Shown: positions 8,767-18,178 of the stretch, in pieces
Layout: each line of letters begins with the position of its first letter
How positions within the stretch are numbered: position 1 is the stretch's first letter
DNA from: an uncultured Gemmiger sp.
GTDB lineage: Bacteria; Bacillota; Clostridia; Oscillospirales; Ruminococcaceae
Direction: 5' to 3'
Assembly: GCA_944388125.1 (NCBI GenBank)
Contig: CALXHO010000001.1
Coordinates: 1-64,000, forward strand
DNA length: 64,000 bases
Translations under genes and position numbers: made by a program
Notes under the pieces: generated by a model
What the model saw: only the letters and a program-made list of their open reading frames with translations
Told to the model about the DNA's origin: nothing
Database searches by the model: none

Positions 8767-9810
8767 TTACTTTTCTTCCGCGCGGGCCATGGCCAGCTGG
8801 AAGTCCTTGAGGTCGGTGAAGATCTCGTTGGTGTAGGGGTTCTTCCGCTGTTCGACGGCGCGCTTGACGATGATGGTCAGCACAATGACATTGGCTGCCA
8901 GGGCCGCAATGGCGATGACGCCCTGCATGGTGGGATCGGCTGCCGTGGGATGGGTTGCCGCATCCATCACACCGTCCACATAGAGCACGGGGATGGTGGC
9001 GAACACGCCCTGATCCTGGAACAGCGGGAAGACCTGGGCAAACATGCACCACAGCGCCAGGGTGTTGGCGCGGTTCTGGATCCAGCCGCCCTTGTTCCAG
9101 AAGGCGTTGGCAAAGGTGGGTGCCAGCAGCAGAGCCAGGCCGCAGTACCAGGCATGGGTGGGCAGGTTGTTGTAGGTGTACTCAAAGTTCCACAGATCGT
9201 AGGCGATGATGTACAGGAAAGTCATGTCGGGCCAGAGCATATCCTGCTGTTTCTTGGAGGAGTAGATGCCCCACCAGCCGGTCATGCAGAGGATGTTCAG
9301 GATGCCGGCAATACCGTTAACCCAGTTCCACCAGCCGCCGTAGACCCACACATTTTCGCTGGACAGCCACCAGCGGCTGCCGGTCTCGGCCAGGGCCATA
9401 GCGCCGCGGATGCCGGACTCAAAGTCGCTGGCCACGGCAATCAGGATATTGATGGCCACGATGGCAAAGGGAAATGCCTTGAACCAGTGGGTCTTGCCCA
9501 CACCCCACTTGTACTTGAGCATCATGAAGCCGATGCATCCGATGGTGGCGGCGTACAGCTTGGCATAGTGGAACCAGCTGTTCATGTAGAGATAGGTGGG
9601 ATTGTTCAGCGCCCAGTCCGCGCCCATGGCTGCGCCCACGGCCACCGCAACAAAATAGACCGTAAGCCCCGCAGGCAGGATCAAAAAGCAGAAGATGCCG
9701 CCCTGTTTGGTGCGGCGGGCCAGTTCGTTGACAAGAATCAGCCCCACGAAGACTAGCAGCCAGCCAAACAGCTGCCAGCCGGCGTTCTCGCCGTAAATTT
9801 GAAACAACAT
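8767..9810 (-). CDS. DUF5692 family polytopic membrane protein
   Basis: 347 residues with about eight to nine hydrophobic segments and many conserved aromatic residues (WYCGLALLLAPTFANAFWNK, WNWVNGIAGILNILCMTGWW). From memory this matches the DUF5692 family found in gut anaerobes; no function is established to my knowledge. It is the last gene of the operon, 26 bases after hypA, with a cytosolic C-terminal tail (NPYTNEIFTDLKDF). Location beside nickel metallochaperone genes and a large Fe-S flavoprotein suggests a membrane partner for a redox or nickel-linked activity, but that is inference. Confidence 0.8.
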   Translation of the reverse strand: MLFQIYGENAGWQLFGWLLVFVGLILVNELARRTKQGGIFCFLILPAGLTVYFVAVAVGAAMGADWALNNPTYLYMNSWFHYAKLYAATIGCIGFMMLKYKWGVGKTHWFKAFPFAIVAINILIAVASDFESGIRGAMALAETGSRWWLSSENVWVYGGWWNWVNGIAGILNILCMTGWWGIYSSKKQQDMLWPDMTFLYIIAYDLWNFEYTYNNLPTHAWYCGLALLLAPTFANAFWNKGGWIQNRANTLALWCMFAQVFPLFQDQGVFATIPVLYVDGVMDAATHPTAADPTMQGVIAIAALAANVIVLTIIVKRAVEQRKNPYTNEIFTDLKDFQLAMARAEEK

Positions 9811-9836
9811 ACAAAATTCCTCCCAATTTTATGATT

Positions 9837-10229
9837 TTACAGCGTATCCCCTGCGGAGGTCTCCGGCGGTTCCGGCACTTCCTCCTCAGGCACTGTAATA
9901 TCCCGGATCATGGTCTCGTTGCCCTGGATCAGGTGCGTCTTTCCACTGCCGCATTCAGGGCAGGTGCGGCCGTGGGCTACGGTGGGATAGATGCATCCGC
10001 AAGTTTCACACAGCGTCTTTGCCGGGATCACCGCCACCTGCAGCTTTGCTCCCCGCAGCATGTCGGACTTGGAGGCCGCCCAGGTCCAGCAGTCCTGAAG
10101 ATAATCCTCCAGCACACCGGATACCTCGCCCAGTTCCAGCGTCACCGCATTGACCCGGCTGACGCCGTTCTGGCGGCCCACTTCCTCCACACTGCGGATG
10201 ATATGAAAGACAATTCCCAGTTCGTGCAT
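9837..10229 (-). CDS. hypA: HypA/HybF nickel metallochaperone
   Basis: 130 residues starting MHELGIVFHI; the MHE N-terminus is the nickel-binding motif of HypA. The C-terminal half carries two CxxC pairs (CETC and CPEC) that form the structural zinc site. HypA normally hands nickel to [NiFe]-hydrogenase large subunits, or to urease in some species, together with HypB. It starts one base beyond the stop codon of the flavoprotein gene, so the two are translationally linked. No hydrogenase, urease or other hyp gene (C, D, E, F) is visible in the 64 kb. The acidic tail after the zinc domain (VPEEEVPEPPE) is unusual. Confidence 0.93.
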   Translation of the reverse strand: MHELGIVFHIIRSVEEVGRQNGVSRVNAVTLELGEVSGVLEDYLQDCWTWAASKSDMLRGAKLQVAVIPAKTLCETCGCIYPTVAHGRTCPECGSGKTHLIQGNETMIRDITVPEEEVPEPPETSAGDTL

Positions 10230-10230
10230 A

Positions 10231-12999
10231 TCAATCGTCCTTCTTGCCGAAGCGGATCTTGATCTCCCGCTGGATCATATAGGGCAGAATGGCCTTGAAC
10301 TTGTCCTCGCTGCGCACCATGGTGCTGCATTCGGGACGCTCGCGGTAGAGATGGATGGCGTCGAACTCGCACTTGGTGGTGCAGACGCCGCAGCCGATGC
10401 ACTTGTTGGGGTCCACCACCGAGGCGCCGCAGCCCAGGCAGCGGGCGGTCTCCTTCTTCACCTGCTCCTCGGTAAAGGTGAGGTGGCCGTCCCGGAAGGA
10501 ATGGTGATAGTCGATGTCCTGCGCCATGCCTGCCGTCTGGCGGGCAGTGGTATCGTAGCTTTCCAGGGCCAGGTCGTCCTTGTTCAGCTGGATGAAATCC
10601 CGCCGGTTGCGGCCGATGGTCATGCTGGTGTTGGGCTGGACAAACCGATGGATGGACACGGCGCCCTCCTTGCCTGCCGCGATGGCGTCAATGGCAAACT
10701 TGGGTCCGGTGTACACGTCGCCGCCCACAAACACGTCGGGCTGCGCCGTCTGGTAGGTCAGGGCGTCGGCCACCGCACGGCCGCCGCGGCCCAGCTCCAC
10801 CCGGGAGCCCTCCAGCAGGCCGCCCCATTGGATGCTCTGGCCGATGCTGAGGAATACATGGTCGCACTCCACCGTGACGGTATCGTTGTCATCGTAGGTG
10901 GGGGCAAACTTGCCCTCGGCGTCGTAGACCGAGACGCAGCGCTTGAACACCACCGCAACGGCCTTGCCGTCTTTGGTGAGAATCTCCTTGGGGCCCCAGC
11001 CGCAGTGGACGTTGGCGCCGTCCTCCTCGGCCTCGGCAATCTCGGCAGGAGTGGCAGGCATCTGTTCCCGGGCCTCCAGGCAGTACATATCCGCTGCCGC
11101 TGCACCGCAGCGCAGACCGGAGCGAACCACGTCGATGGCCACGTTGCCGCCGCCCACGACGACGATCTTGCCGTCGAGGCTGATCTTCTCCCCCTCGTTC
11201 ACCTTGTGAAGGAAGTCCACTGCAGTGACCACATTGGGCGCATCCTCCCCGGGGATACCGGCCTTGCGGCCGCCCTGGCAGCCGATGGCCACATAGAAGG
11301 CCTTGTAGCCCTGGGCGCGCAGCGCATCCAGCGTCACGTCCTTGCCGACCTCCACGCCGCAGCGGATCTCCACGCCCATCTGGCGGATGATGTCGATCTC
11401 GGCCTCCACCACATCTTTTTCCAGCTTGTAGGAGGGAATGCCGTAGGTCAGCATGCCGCCGGGCTTTTTGTTCTTTTCGAACACAGTGGGACGGTAGCCC
11501 TTCTCGGCCAGATAGTAGGCGCAGGACAGCCCCGCCGGACCGGCGCCGATGATGGCGATCTTTTCCGCAAAGCCGCCCCGGTTGGAAGGCGGGTTGATGG
11601 GCGGGACATAGCGGGTGGCCGCTTCCAGGTCCTTCTGGGCGATGAACTTCTTGACTTCATCGATGGCCACCGCCTGGTCCACGGTACCGCGGGTGCAGGC
11701 ATCCTCGCAGCGGCGGTTGCAGACGCGGCCGCACACCGCCGGGAAGGGATTTCCCCGCTTGATGAGGGCCAGGGCATCAGTATAGCGCCCCTGGGCCGCC
11801 ATTTTCAGGTAACCCTGCACCGCAATGTGAGCGGGGCAGGCCGTCTTGCAGGGCGCGGTGCCGGTGTCATAGCAGTTGATGCGGTTTTTATCCCGGTAGT
11901 CGATGTCCCACTTTTCGGGGCCCCACTTGACCCGGTCGGGCAGTTCCTGGCGGGGATATTCCACCGGACCATGGGTGGTGCAGAGTTTCTGGCCCAGCTT
12001 GACCGCACCGGCGGGGCAGTACTCCACGCAGCGGCCGCAGGCCACACAGTTTTCCGGGGTAACATGGGCCACATAGGCGGAACGGCTCATGTTGGGAGTG
12101 TTGAACAGCTGGCTGGTGCGCAGGGCGTTGCAGATATTCACATTGCAGTTGCAGATGGCAAAGATCTTGTTCTCGCCGTCGATGTTGGTGATCTGGTGGA
12201 CGAAGCCGTTGTCCTCGGCCCGCTTGAGGATGCGCATGACCTCGTCGTAGTCCACGTAATGGCCCTTCTTGGTCTCCACCAGGTAGTCGGCCATGTCGCC
12301 CACGCCGATACACCAGTCCTCCGGGTCATCGCCGCAGCCCTCCCCCATCCGGGCCCGGGACATACGACAGGAGCAGGGGCTGGCGGCATATTTGCCGTCA
12401 TACTTTTTCAGCCAGTGGGAAATGTGCTCGATGTCCACCGACTGGTTCTCGGTCTCGATGGCCTTCTCCACCGGGATGACGTGCATGCCGATGCCGGCAC
12501 CGCCCGGCGGCACCATGGCGGTGATGTGCTCCAGCGGCAGGAAGGTCATCCGCTCAAAGAAGGCGGTGACCTCGGGATGGTCCTGGATCTGGCTTTTCTG
12601 CATGTTGAAGAACTCGGCGCTGCCCGGCACAAACATAGGCAGAACATACTGTTTCTCGTGGCGCTCGTTCTCCCAGTTGTACTCCAGCAGACCGACGTAG
12701 CTCATCTGGTAGAGCAGCGGTTCCAGCTCCTCGGCGGATTTGCCGGTGGCCTTGACCAGCTGCGGCAGGGTCATGGGCTTGCGCACCTTCATCTTGAGGG
12801 CCACATCGGCCATCTCATCGGTGATGAGCCCCGCCAGTCCCCAGTATTCCGGGTCATCGACGGTGAGGGGACGCAGTTTGGCCGGGATGCGGTCGGTGAT
12901 CTTCTGGCCCAGTTTGAGAATCTTTTCCCGTGGCTTTTCGTCCTTGGGAATCTTGAAGGGCAGCTTGCTCTCATCCAGAGGGAAATGGGTCTCACTCAT
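10231..12999 (-). CDS. Large Fe-S flavoprotein, GltD-like NAD(P)H oxidoreductase
   Basis: 922 residues; ATG 12999 overlaps the hypB stop by eight bases. Order of parts: an N-terminal region with a small helix-turn-helix-like stretch (TLPQLVKATGKSAEEL); a cysteine cluster at about 205-235 (SPCSCRMSRARMGEGC); a ferredoxin-type motif CVACGRCVEYCP near 320; then the glutamate-synthase small-subunit-like module with CGRVCNRRCEDAC, FAD site IIGAGPAGLS near 483 and NAD(P) site VVVGGGNVAID near 615; and C-terminal cysteine motifs CLGCG and CIGCGVCTTKC near 850. It resembles NADPH-dependent electron-input flavoproteins rather than true GltD. The electron acceptor is unknown. Placement between hypB and hypA is the odd part. 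Confidence 0.85.
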   Translation of the reverse strand: MSETHFPLDESKLPFKIPKDEKPREKILKLGQKITDRIPAKLRPLTVDDPEYWGLAGLITDEMADVALKMKVRKPMTLPQLVKATGKSAEELEPLLYQMSYVGLLEYNWENERHEKQYVLPMFVPGSAEFFNMQKSQIQDHPEVTAFFERMTFLPLEHITAMVPPGGAGIGMHVIPVEKAIETENQSVDIEHISHWLKKYDGKYAASPCSCRMSRARMGEGCGDDPEDWCIGVGDMADYLVETKKGHYVDYDEVMRILKRAEDNGFVHQITNIDGENKIFAICNCNVNICNALRTSQLFNTPNMSRSAYVAHVTPENCVACGRCVEYCPAGAVKLGQKLCTTHGPVEYPRQELPDRVKWGPEKWDIDYRDKNRINCYDTGTAPCKTACPAHIAVQGYLKMAAQGRYTDALALIKRGNPFPAVCGRVCNRRCEDACTRGTVDQAVAIDEVKKFIAQKDLEAATRYVPPINPPSNRGGFAEKIAIIGAGPAGLSCAYYLAEKGYRPTVFEKNKKPGGMLTYGIPSYKLEKDVVEAEIDIIRQMGVEIRCGVEVGKDVTLDALRAQGYKAFYVAIGCQGGRKAGIPGEDAPNVVTAVDFLHKVNEGEKISLDGKIVVVGGGNVAIDVVRSGLRCGAAAADMYCLEAREQMPATPAEIAEAEEDGANVHCGWGPKEILTKDGKAVAVVFKRCVSVYDAEGKFAPTYDDNDTVTVECDHVFLSIGQSIQWGGLLEGSRVELGRGGRAVADALTYQTAQPDVFVGGDVYTGPKFAIDAIAAGKEGAVSIHRFVQPNTSMTIGRNRRDFIQLNKDDLALESYDTTARQTAGMAQDIDYHHSFRDGHLTFTEEQVKKETARCLGCGASVVDPNKCIGCGVCTTKCEFDAIHLYRERPECSTMVRSEDKFKAILPYMIQREIKIRFGKKDD

Positions 13000-13678
13000 G
13001 GTCGGCATCCTTGTTCTTCCAGGCGGCGACTTCGGTGCGCAGCCAGTCGGCCCACTGGTCGATGCCCTCGCCGGTGCGGGCAGAGATGGGAATGATCCTG
13101 GCGTTGGGGTTGCGCATGTGGACGTACTCCCGGCATTTGTCCATGTCAAAGTCAAAGTAGGGCATGACGTCGATCTTGTTCACCAGCACCACATCGCAGA
13201 TGGTGAACATCAGGGGATATTTCAGCGGCTTGTCATGGCCTTCCGGCACCGACAGGATCATGGCGTTTTTCACTGCGCCGGTATCAAACTCCGCCGGGCA
13301 GACCAGGTTGCCCACGTTTTCCAGAATGGCCAGGTCCACATCCTCCAGCCCCAGGCCTTCCAGGCCCTGGCGGGTCATGTCGGCATCCAGATGACACATG
13401 CCGCCGGTATGCAGCTGGATGGCCTTGGCACCGGTCTCAGCGATGGCCCGGGCGTCCACATCCGAGTCGATGTCCGCCTCCATGACGCCGATGCGCAGTT
13501 CATCCTTCAGCGCCGCAATGGTACGGCGCAGGGTGCTGGTCTTGCCCGACCCCGGGGAGGACATAAGGTTGAGCAGAAACACCCCTTTATCTTTCAGCTG
13601 GCGGCGCATCTCATCGGCCTGACGGTCGTTGGATGCAAACACGCTCTGCTTGATCTCGAGCACTTTCACCTTGTCCAC
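12992..13678 (-). CDS. hypB: HypB GTPase, nickel insertion accessory protein
   Basis: SIMIBI-class GTPase with P-loop SSPGSGKTS, the EADIDSDVDA switch, GGMCHLD with the metal-binding Cys-His pair, ENVGNLVCPAEFD and NKID. It drives nickel delivery with HypA. Two starts are possible: ATG 13687 has AGAAAGG directly touching it, whereas GTG 13678 sits nine bases from the same Shine-Dalgarno, so I prefer GTG. The N-terminus lacks the His-rich nickel-storage stretch seen in some HypB proteins. First gene of the operon, divergent from a GntR regulator. Confidence 0.93.
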   Translation of the reverse strand: MDKVKVLEIKQSVFASNDRQADEMRRQLKDKGVFLLNLMSSPGSGKTSTLRRTIAALKDELRIGVMEADIDSDVDARAIAETGAKAIQLHTGGMCHLDADMTRQGLEGLGLEDVDLAILENVGNLVCPAEFDTGAVKNAMILSVPEGHDKPLKYPLMFTICDVVLVNKIDVMPYFDFDMDKCREYVHMRNPNARIIPISARTGEGIDQWADWLRTEVAAWKNKDADHE

Positions 13679-13687
13679 AACAAGCAT

Positions 13688-13896
13688 CCTTTCTCTGGCT
13701 CTGCCACACGCAGGCGCAGGCCCGGGCAGAATTTTCCATTTATTGTGAATAGTTTAACACTCCGTGCCCCCCGCGGTCAACAAAGCCGCACAGATTCAGT
13801 AAAGATATGAAAAGCAGGGCTTTCTATTGGGCGAAATGTATGATAAAATTTCAGCATGGTATGTGGTATAGCCACAGCCCAGAAAGGAGTGCCGGA
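13688..13896. promoter_or_regulatory. Divergent hypB / GntR control region
   Basis: The 209-nt gap contains a GTGG-TATAG-CCAC inverted repeat on the plus strand just upstream of the GntR ribosome site. GntR/FadR-type regulators bind short palindromes of this kind (GGT-ACC type), so it is a candidate autoregulatory operator. Promoter hexamers are not clear-cut in either direction. Confidence 0.35.
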
Positions 13897-14604
13897 ATGG
13901 AATTTGAAAAGCTGTCGGCCCCCAGTCTCAAGGATCTGTTTGTCCAGCAGCTGCGGGGGATGATTTTGTCCGGGGAGCTGCCGGTGGGGACCCCGCTTCC
14001 CCCCGAGCGGGATCTTGCCCGCCAGATGCAGGTGAGCCGTGCGGTGGTCAACGGCGGCATGGCGGAGCTGGCCAAGCAGGGCTTTGTGGAGGTGCGCCCA
14101 CGTCAGGGCGCCGTGGTGGCCGACTACCGGCAGCACGGGAATCTGGACACGCTCATTGCCATCATGGAGTACCAGGGCGGCGTGCTGGGCAACGAGGAGG
14201 TCCAGTCTATTCTGGAAGTGCGCCGGGCGCTGGAACATCTGGCCGTTTCCAACACCATCCGCCGGGCTTCCCAGCGGGATCTGGACCGTCTGGGCAAGCT
14301 GCTGGCCGCCATTGCCGAATGCGATACTCCCGCCCAGGCGGCGGAGGCTGCCTGGAACTACCAGCACGAACTGGCCCTGGTGAGCGGCAACAGCATCCTT
14401 CCCCTGATTTACTATTCCTTCAAGTCGCCGGTCATCACCCTCTGGACCCGGTTCTGCCGGCTGTACGGCATCGAGGCACTGTGCCGCAACACCGAGACTC
14501 TCTACGACCGCATCTGTGCCCGGGATCAGGAGGGCGCCGCCCGGTGGATCGACGAATACCTGGGACAGGCTATCTCGGGCGGGCAGCAGATCTACTGCGA
14601 ATAA
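13897..14604 (+). CDS. GntR family regulator, FadR-like (FCD-type effector domain)
   Basis: 235 residues; ATG 13897 has AAAGGAG upstream. The N-terminus is a GntR winged helix (LRGMILSGELPVGTPLPPER, then LARQMQVSRAVVNGGMAELA). The rest is an all-helical domain of the FadR/FCD kind with EVRRALEHLA and a late His-containing helix. FCD regulators usually sense small carboxylates, sometimes through a metal ion. Its divergent position suggests that it controls the hypB-flavoprotein-hypA-DUF5692 operon. Confidence 0.85.
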   Translation: MEFEKLSAPSLKDLFVQQLRGMILSGELPVGTPLPPERDLARQMQVSRAVVNGGMAELAKQGFVEVRPRQGAVVADYRQHGNLDTLIAIMEYQGGVLGNEEVQSILEVRRALEHLAVSNTIRRASQRDLDRLGKLLAAIAECDTPAQAAEAAWNYQHELALVSGNSILPLIYYSFKSPVITLWTRFCRLYGIEALCRNTETLYDRICARDQEGAARWIDEYLGQAISGGQQIYCE

Positions 14605-14631
14605 TTTTTTCCTCTGCGTCGGTACAGACAG

Positions 14632-14674
14632 AAAAACGCACATCGGATGATCGTCCTTCCGATGTGCGTTTTCG
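14632..14674. terminator. Bidirectional terminator between GntR and ArsR genes
   Basis: CGCACATCGGA (14637-14647) pairs perfectly with TCCGATGTGCG (14658-14668), flanked by A5 on the left and T4 on the right. It serves the two convergent genes. Confidence 0.8.
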
Positions 14675-14701
14675 TATTCTGAGCCCATGTATCGGCTGTT
14701 T

Positions 14702-15100
14702 TCACGGCTGTTCTCTGTCCGATGCCGGAACGCTTTCCTCTTCCGCCGGGCAGGTGATTTCCATGATATCCTCAATCATGCGGTGGAGCAGCATGGCCTG
14801 CTCAGTGGGCGCCGCCGTATAATAGACTTCCTTGCCCTCCCGCCGGTTCACAATCAGTCCCGCAGACCGCAGCTGCCGGAGATGATGGGACACCGCCGGG
14901 CTGCTCATCTGTATCATGGCGGAAAGATTGGTGACACATTCCTCGCAGTGGCACAGCAGCCAGAAAATACGGATGCGGCTGCCGTCCCCCAGCTGCTTGA
15001 ACACCTCCGCCACCGTCTGGAAGTTTTCCACACTGGGTACCCGGCTGCTTTGCTGTTCCATGGCCTGTCGGTGGTCATGGGGCAATGTTTGCTGTGCCAT
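14702..15100 (-). CDS. ArsR/SmtB family metal-responsive repressor
   Basis: 132 residues; ATG 15100 has AGAGGGGAG upstream. The winged helix shows LGDGSRIRIFWLLCHCEECV and then SSPAVSHHLRQLRSAGLI, the ArsR recognition helix. CHCEEC at the start of the DNA-binding region gives cysteines where arsenic or cadmium/lead sensors of this family bind metal. A His-rich N-terminus (PHDHRQ) may contribute. It stands alone here; a possible target is the metal ATPase operon at 21.4 kb, which has a palindrome of the ArsR type. Confidence 0.88.
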   Translation of the reverse strand: MAQQTLPHDHRQAMEQQSSRVPSVENFQTVAEVFKQLGDGSRIRIFWLLCHCEECVTNLSAMIQMSSPAVSHHLRQLRSAGLIVNRREGKEVYYTAAPTEQAMLLHRMIEDIMEITCPAEEESVPASDREQP

Positions 15101-15272
15101 ACTGCTCTCCCCTCTTTCCATCTTATCATACCACAGATTTCCACCCACGAAAACCCGGGACATCGCCTTTTCCCCGCCTCCATCTCCGGGGGCTGGGGCA
15201 ACCCTTTTTATAGAAACAGGCTGCCCATCTGTGCTTACTCACAGACAGTCAGCCCTTGCTATCTGGAATGCC

Positions 15273-16451
15273 TTATTTCAGCAGATCAGCCAGCCGGGCC
15301 AGGCGGCGGACCGCCTCGTCCAGGACCTCCTCCGACCGGGCAAAGTGCAGCCGGATCAGATGGTTCACCGGCTCCCGGAAGAAGCTGGAGCCCGGCACGG
15401 CTGCCACGCCGATTTCCCGGATCATCCACTCGCAGAACTGCAGGTCGGTGTACCCTGCAAACTGGGGCAGGTTCAGGAAATCCTGAATATCCACCAGCAC
15501 AAAATATGTGCCCTGGGGAATGTTGTGCTTGAGGCCGATTTTCTCCAGCCCCGCCAGCAGGTGGTCCCGCTTGGCGGTGTACAGGGCCAGCAGGTCATCA
15601 TAATAGGACTGGGGGAACTCCAAGCCCACCACGGCCGCCTCCTGGAGGGGCGCCGGAGCCCCCACCGTCAGGAAGTCGTGGACCTTCTTGGCCCCCTCCA
15701 CCACATAGGCAGGTCCGATCAGGTACCCCAGCCGCCAGCCGGTGATGGAATAGGTCTTGGACAAGGAATTGCAGGTAATGGTGTGGTCGTACATTCCGGG
15801 CAGGGACGCCATGCAGACATGATGGTTGGGGGCATAAACCAGATGCTCGTACACCTCGTCGGTAATGACAAAAGCGTCATATTTCAGGGCCAGTTCCCCG
15901 ATGTCCATCAGTTCCTGCCGGGTAAAGACCTTGCCGCAGGGGTTGGAGGGGTTGCAGACAATAATCCCCTTGGCGCCCTGGCGGAAGCCTTCCTCGATGA
16001 TGGAACGGTCAAACTGATAGTCCGGCGGCACAAGAGGCACATAGATCGGCTCTGCCCCCGACAGGATCGCGTCGGCGCCGTAGTTTTCGTAAAAAGGGGA
16101 AAAGACCAGGATCTTGTCTCCCGGGTTGCAGATGGTCATGACAGCGCACATCATCGCCTCTGTGCCGCCGCAGGTCACCACGATCTCCTTGTTGGGGTCC
16201 ACCTCCCGGCCAAAGGCCTTGGACTGCTTTTGGGCCAGGGCTTCCCGGAAATTCTGGGCACCGTAGGTCACCGCATACTGGTGAGGGCCTGTGTAAGCCA
16301 CCCGGGCCAGGGCATCCAGCATTTCCCGGGGCGGGTCAAAGTCCGGGAATCCCTGGGAAAGGTTGATTGCGCCATATTGATTGCTGATGCGGGTCATCCG
16401 GCGGATCACTGAATCCGTGAAGGTTCCCACGCGGTCACTCAATGCAGGCAT
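15273..16451 (-). CDS. PLP-dependent aminotransferase, class I/II
   Basis: 392 residues; ATG 16451 lies nine bases after AAGGAGG. Fold type I features are clear: NLSQGFPDFDPP, the YxxxxGxxxLR-type stretch ending YGAQNFREAL, NPSNPCGK, ITDEVYEHLVY and the PLP-lysine in SLSKTYSITGWRLGY. The final Arg of IRLHFARSEE would bind the substrate carboxylate. Related to aspartate/aromatic aminotransferases and kynurenine aminotransferase-like enzymes; the substrate is not decided by sequence. Confidence 0.92.
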   Translation of the reverse strand: MPALSDRVGTFTDSVIRRMTRISNQYGAINLSQGFPDFDPPREMLDALARVAYTGPHQYAVTYGAQNFREALAQKQSKAFGREVDPNKEIVVTCGGTEAMMCAVMTICNPGDKILVFSPFYENYGADAILSGAEPIYVPLVPPDYQFDRSIIEEGFRQGAKGIIVCNPSNPCGKVFTRQELMDIGELALKYDAFVITDEVYEHLVYAPNHHVCMASLPGMYDHTITCNSLSKTYSITGWRLGYLIGPAYVVEGAKKVHDFLTVGAPAPLQEAAVVGLEFPQSYYDDLLALYTAKRDHLLAGLEKIGLKHNIPQGTYFVLVDIQDFLNLPQFAGYTDLQFCEWMIREIGVAAVPGSSFFREPVNHLIRLHFARSEEVLDEAVRRLARLADLLK

Positions 16452-16554
16452 AACATGGTTCCTCCTTGATCATTCAACAGGATGCCCCTATCATAGGCCC
16501 ACACCGCACAATAGTCAAGGCGGGGGTTACGCTGGAAAAGGATCTGTCTCCGGT

Positions 16555-17931
16555 TCAGGCACGCATCTGCTGGAGTTCCCGGCGCAGGCGGGGCCAGAGA
16601 ACGGCAAAGAACATGAGCAGACTGAACCCGGCCCCCACAAAATCCGAGATGGACCCGGCATAAAACACCGACTCCACCCCGCCTATATGGGGCAGTACCA
16701 GCAGGCAGACTGCGTAGACCAGCTTGCGGAAGATGGAGATGGGGAAGGCATACCGGACCTTTCCCATGGCAGTGAGTCCGTCCACCAGCGCATACTGGAC
16801 CGCCACGCCGATCAGGGCCAGGGTATACCGGCGCAGGCAGAGCGATGCCATTTCCAGCAGTGCGGCATCCTGCAGAAACAGTCCGGCAAACCATCCGGGA
16901 GCCAGCTGGACGGCCACTTCCAGAAATCCGATGTACGCTCCGCACAACACGAACACCCAAAGAAAAGACTGCCGGGCCTTGCGCACATTGCCCGCCCCGT
17001 AGTTGTAGCTGAACAGAGTACCGCAGCCGGTGGTGATGCCCTGGGACGGACAGAACACAATGGTAAGGAAACTCTGCACCACGGTGGCGCAGGTGATCCA
17101 GGCGTCGCCCTGTTCCCCGCCATAGCGCCGCAGCACAATGTTGAGCAGGATAATAATCATGTTATCCAGCAAAGTGATGAGAAAGGACATGGAGCCGGTG
17201 GCTATGATCCTCCGGCAGATTTTTCCCTGGAGGCGATGCAGGCGCAGCCGGACCGGCATTTCCGGCCGGCAGAGCTGAAAAAGCACATAAACCGCCATCA
17301 GGCACTGGGCAATGACCGTGGCAATGGCAGCGCCCCGCACTCCCAGACCCAAACCGAAAATCAGCAGCGGATCCAGAATCACGTTGGTAAGGGCCCCAAT
17401 GATGACGGCGATCATCCCCTTGCGGGCAAAGCCCTGGGCCAGAAGAAACTGATTCATGCCCACCCCCAGCAGGGAGGCCAACGTTCCCAATATATAAATG
17501 GTAAAGTAGGCGGAGGCATAGGGGTACAGGGCATCGCTGCATCCCAGCAGATAGAGAAGGGGTCTGCGCAGAGGCAGCAGTACCGCCGTGACGGCTACCG
17601 CAATGCCAACCACCAGCCAGAAAGCATTGCCCAGTGCCTGCTCCGCCCGGCGCTGGTTTTTCTGGCCCAGGCTGATGCCCATGAGAGACGCGCCGCCGAT
17701 GCCCACCATATAGGCAAAGGCAGTGATGGCGGTCAGGGCCGGGGCACAGATTCCGATGGCCGCCAGGGCCTGTTCCCCGCCCTGGGGTATGCGACCCACA
17801 AAAATCCGGTCCACAATACTGTACAAAAGATTGAACGCCTGCCCGACCATGGCCGGGACTCCCAGCCGCAGCACCAGGCTGCGCACCGAATACCGCTCCA
17901 TCAGTTCCCGGGTCGTTGTATATTCCGCCAT
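16555..17931 (-). CDS. MATE family efflux transporter
   Basis: 458 residues with twelve predicted membrane segments in two six-helix halves, the MATE arrangement. The N-terminal half has LGVPAMVGQAFNLLYSIVDRIFVG and the second half begins near GSMSFLITLLDNMII. MATE pumps export cationic drugs or dyes in exchange for Na+ or H+. The start ATG has only a weak GGAG. Its promoter carries an operator shared with the flavin reductase gene on the other side of the gap, suggesting joint control by an HxlR regulator. Confidence 0.92.
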   Translation of the reverse strand: MAEYTTTRELMERYSVRSLVLRLGVPAMVGQAFNLLYSIVDRIFVGRIPQGGEQALAAIGICAPALTAITAFAYMVGIGGASLMGISLGQKNQRRAEQALGNAFWLVVGIAVAVTAVLLPLRRPLLYLLGCSDALYPYASAYFTIYILGTLASLLGVGMNQFLLAQGFARKGMIAVIIGALTNVILDPLLIFGLGLGVRGAAIATVIAQCLMAVYVLFQLCRPEMPVRLRLHRLQGKICRRIIATGSMSFLITLLDNMIIILLNIVLRRYGGEQGDAWITCATVVQSFLTIVFCPSQGITTGCGTLFSYNYGAGNVRKARQSFLWVFVLCGAYIGFLEVAVQLAPGWFAGLFLQDAALLEMASLCLRRYTLALIGVAVQYALVDGLTAMGKVRYAFPISIFRKLVYAVCLLVLPHIGGVESVFYAGSISDFVGAGFSLLMFFAVLWPRLRRELQQMRA

Positions 17932-18029
17932 ACTCCATGTGGTCGGAAAAGGCCCGCAACACCTTTTCCGGCCGTCTTTCCCTCCCCTTTTGTTCCGGCC
18001 GCCCCCGGCGACGGGAAAACATTTCTTTC

Positions 18030-18081
18030 ATCATACTCGGATCAGTGCAAAATGCAAGTACGCACCCGATGTTCAGCTACT
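18030..18081 (-). promoter_or_regulatory. MATE promoter with HxlR-type operator C
   Basis: On the minus strand TTGCAT (18052-18057) and TATGAT (18030-18035) are 16 bases apart. The 25-bp element 18057-18081 (AGTACGCAC on one end, CTACT on the other) overlaps the first base of the -35. The same geometry recurs at three other promoters in the window. Confidence 0.6.
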
Positions 18082-18178
18082 TACTGGCAGGAAAGCATCC
18101 GGGCACGCGCCTTTCCATTTTTTACTTTCCATCGGCAATTTCATACTATCCGTCAGGTAAGTGGATTTCGGATCCGTT

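Noticed and set aside
10351..13095. 914-codon open frame on plus
   Set aside because: Antisense shadow of the Fe-S flavoprotein gene; its text is His/Val/Gly/Asp-rich without any domain or proper start.
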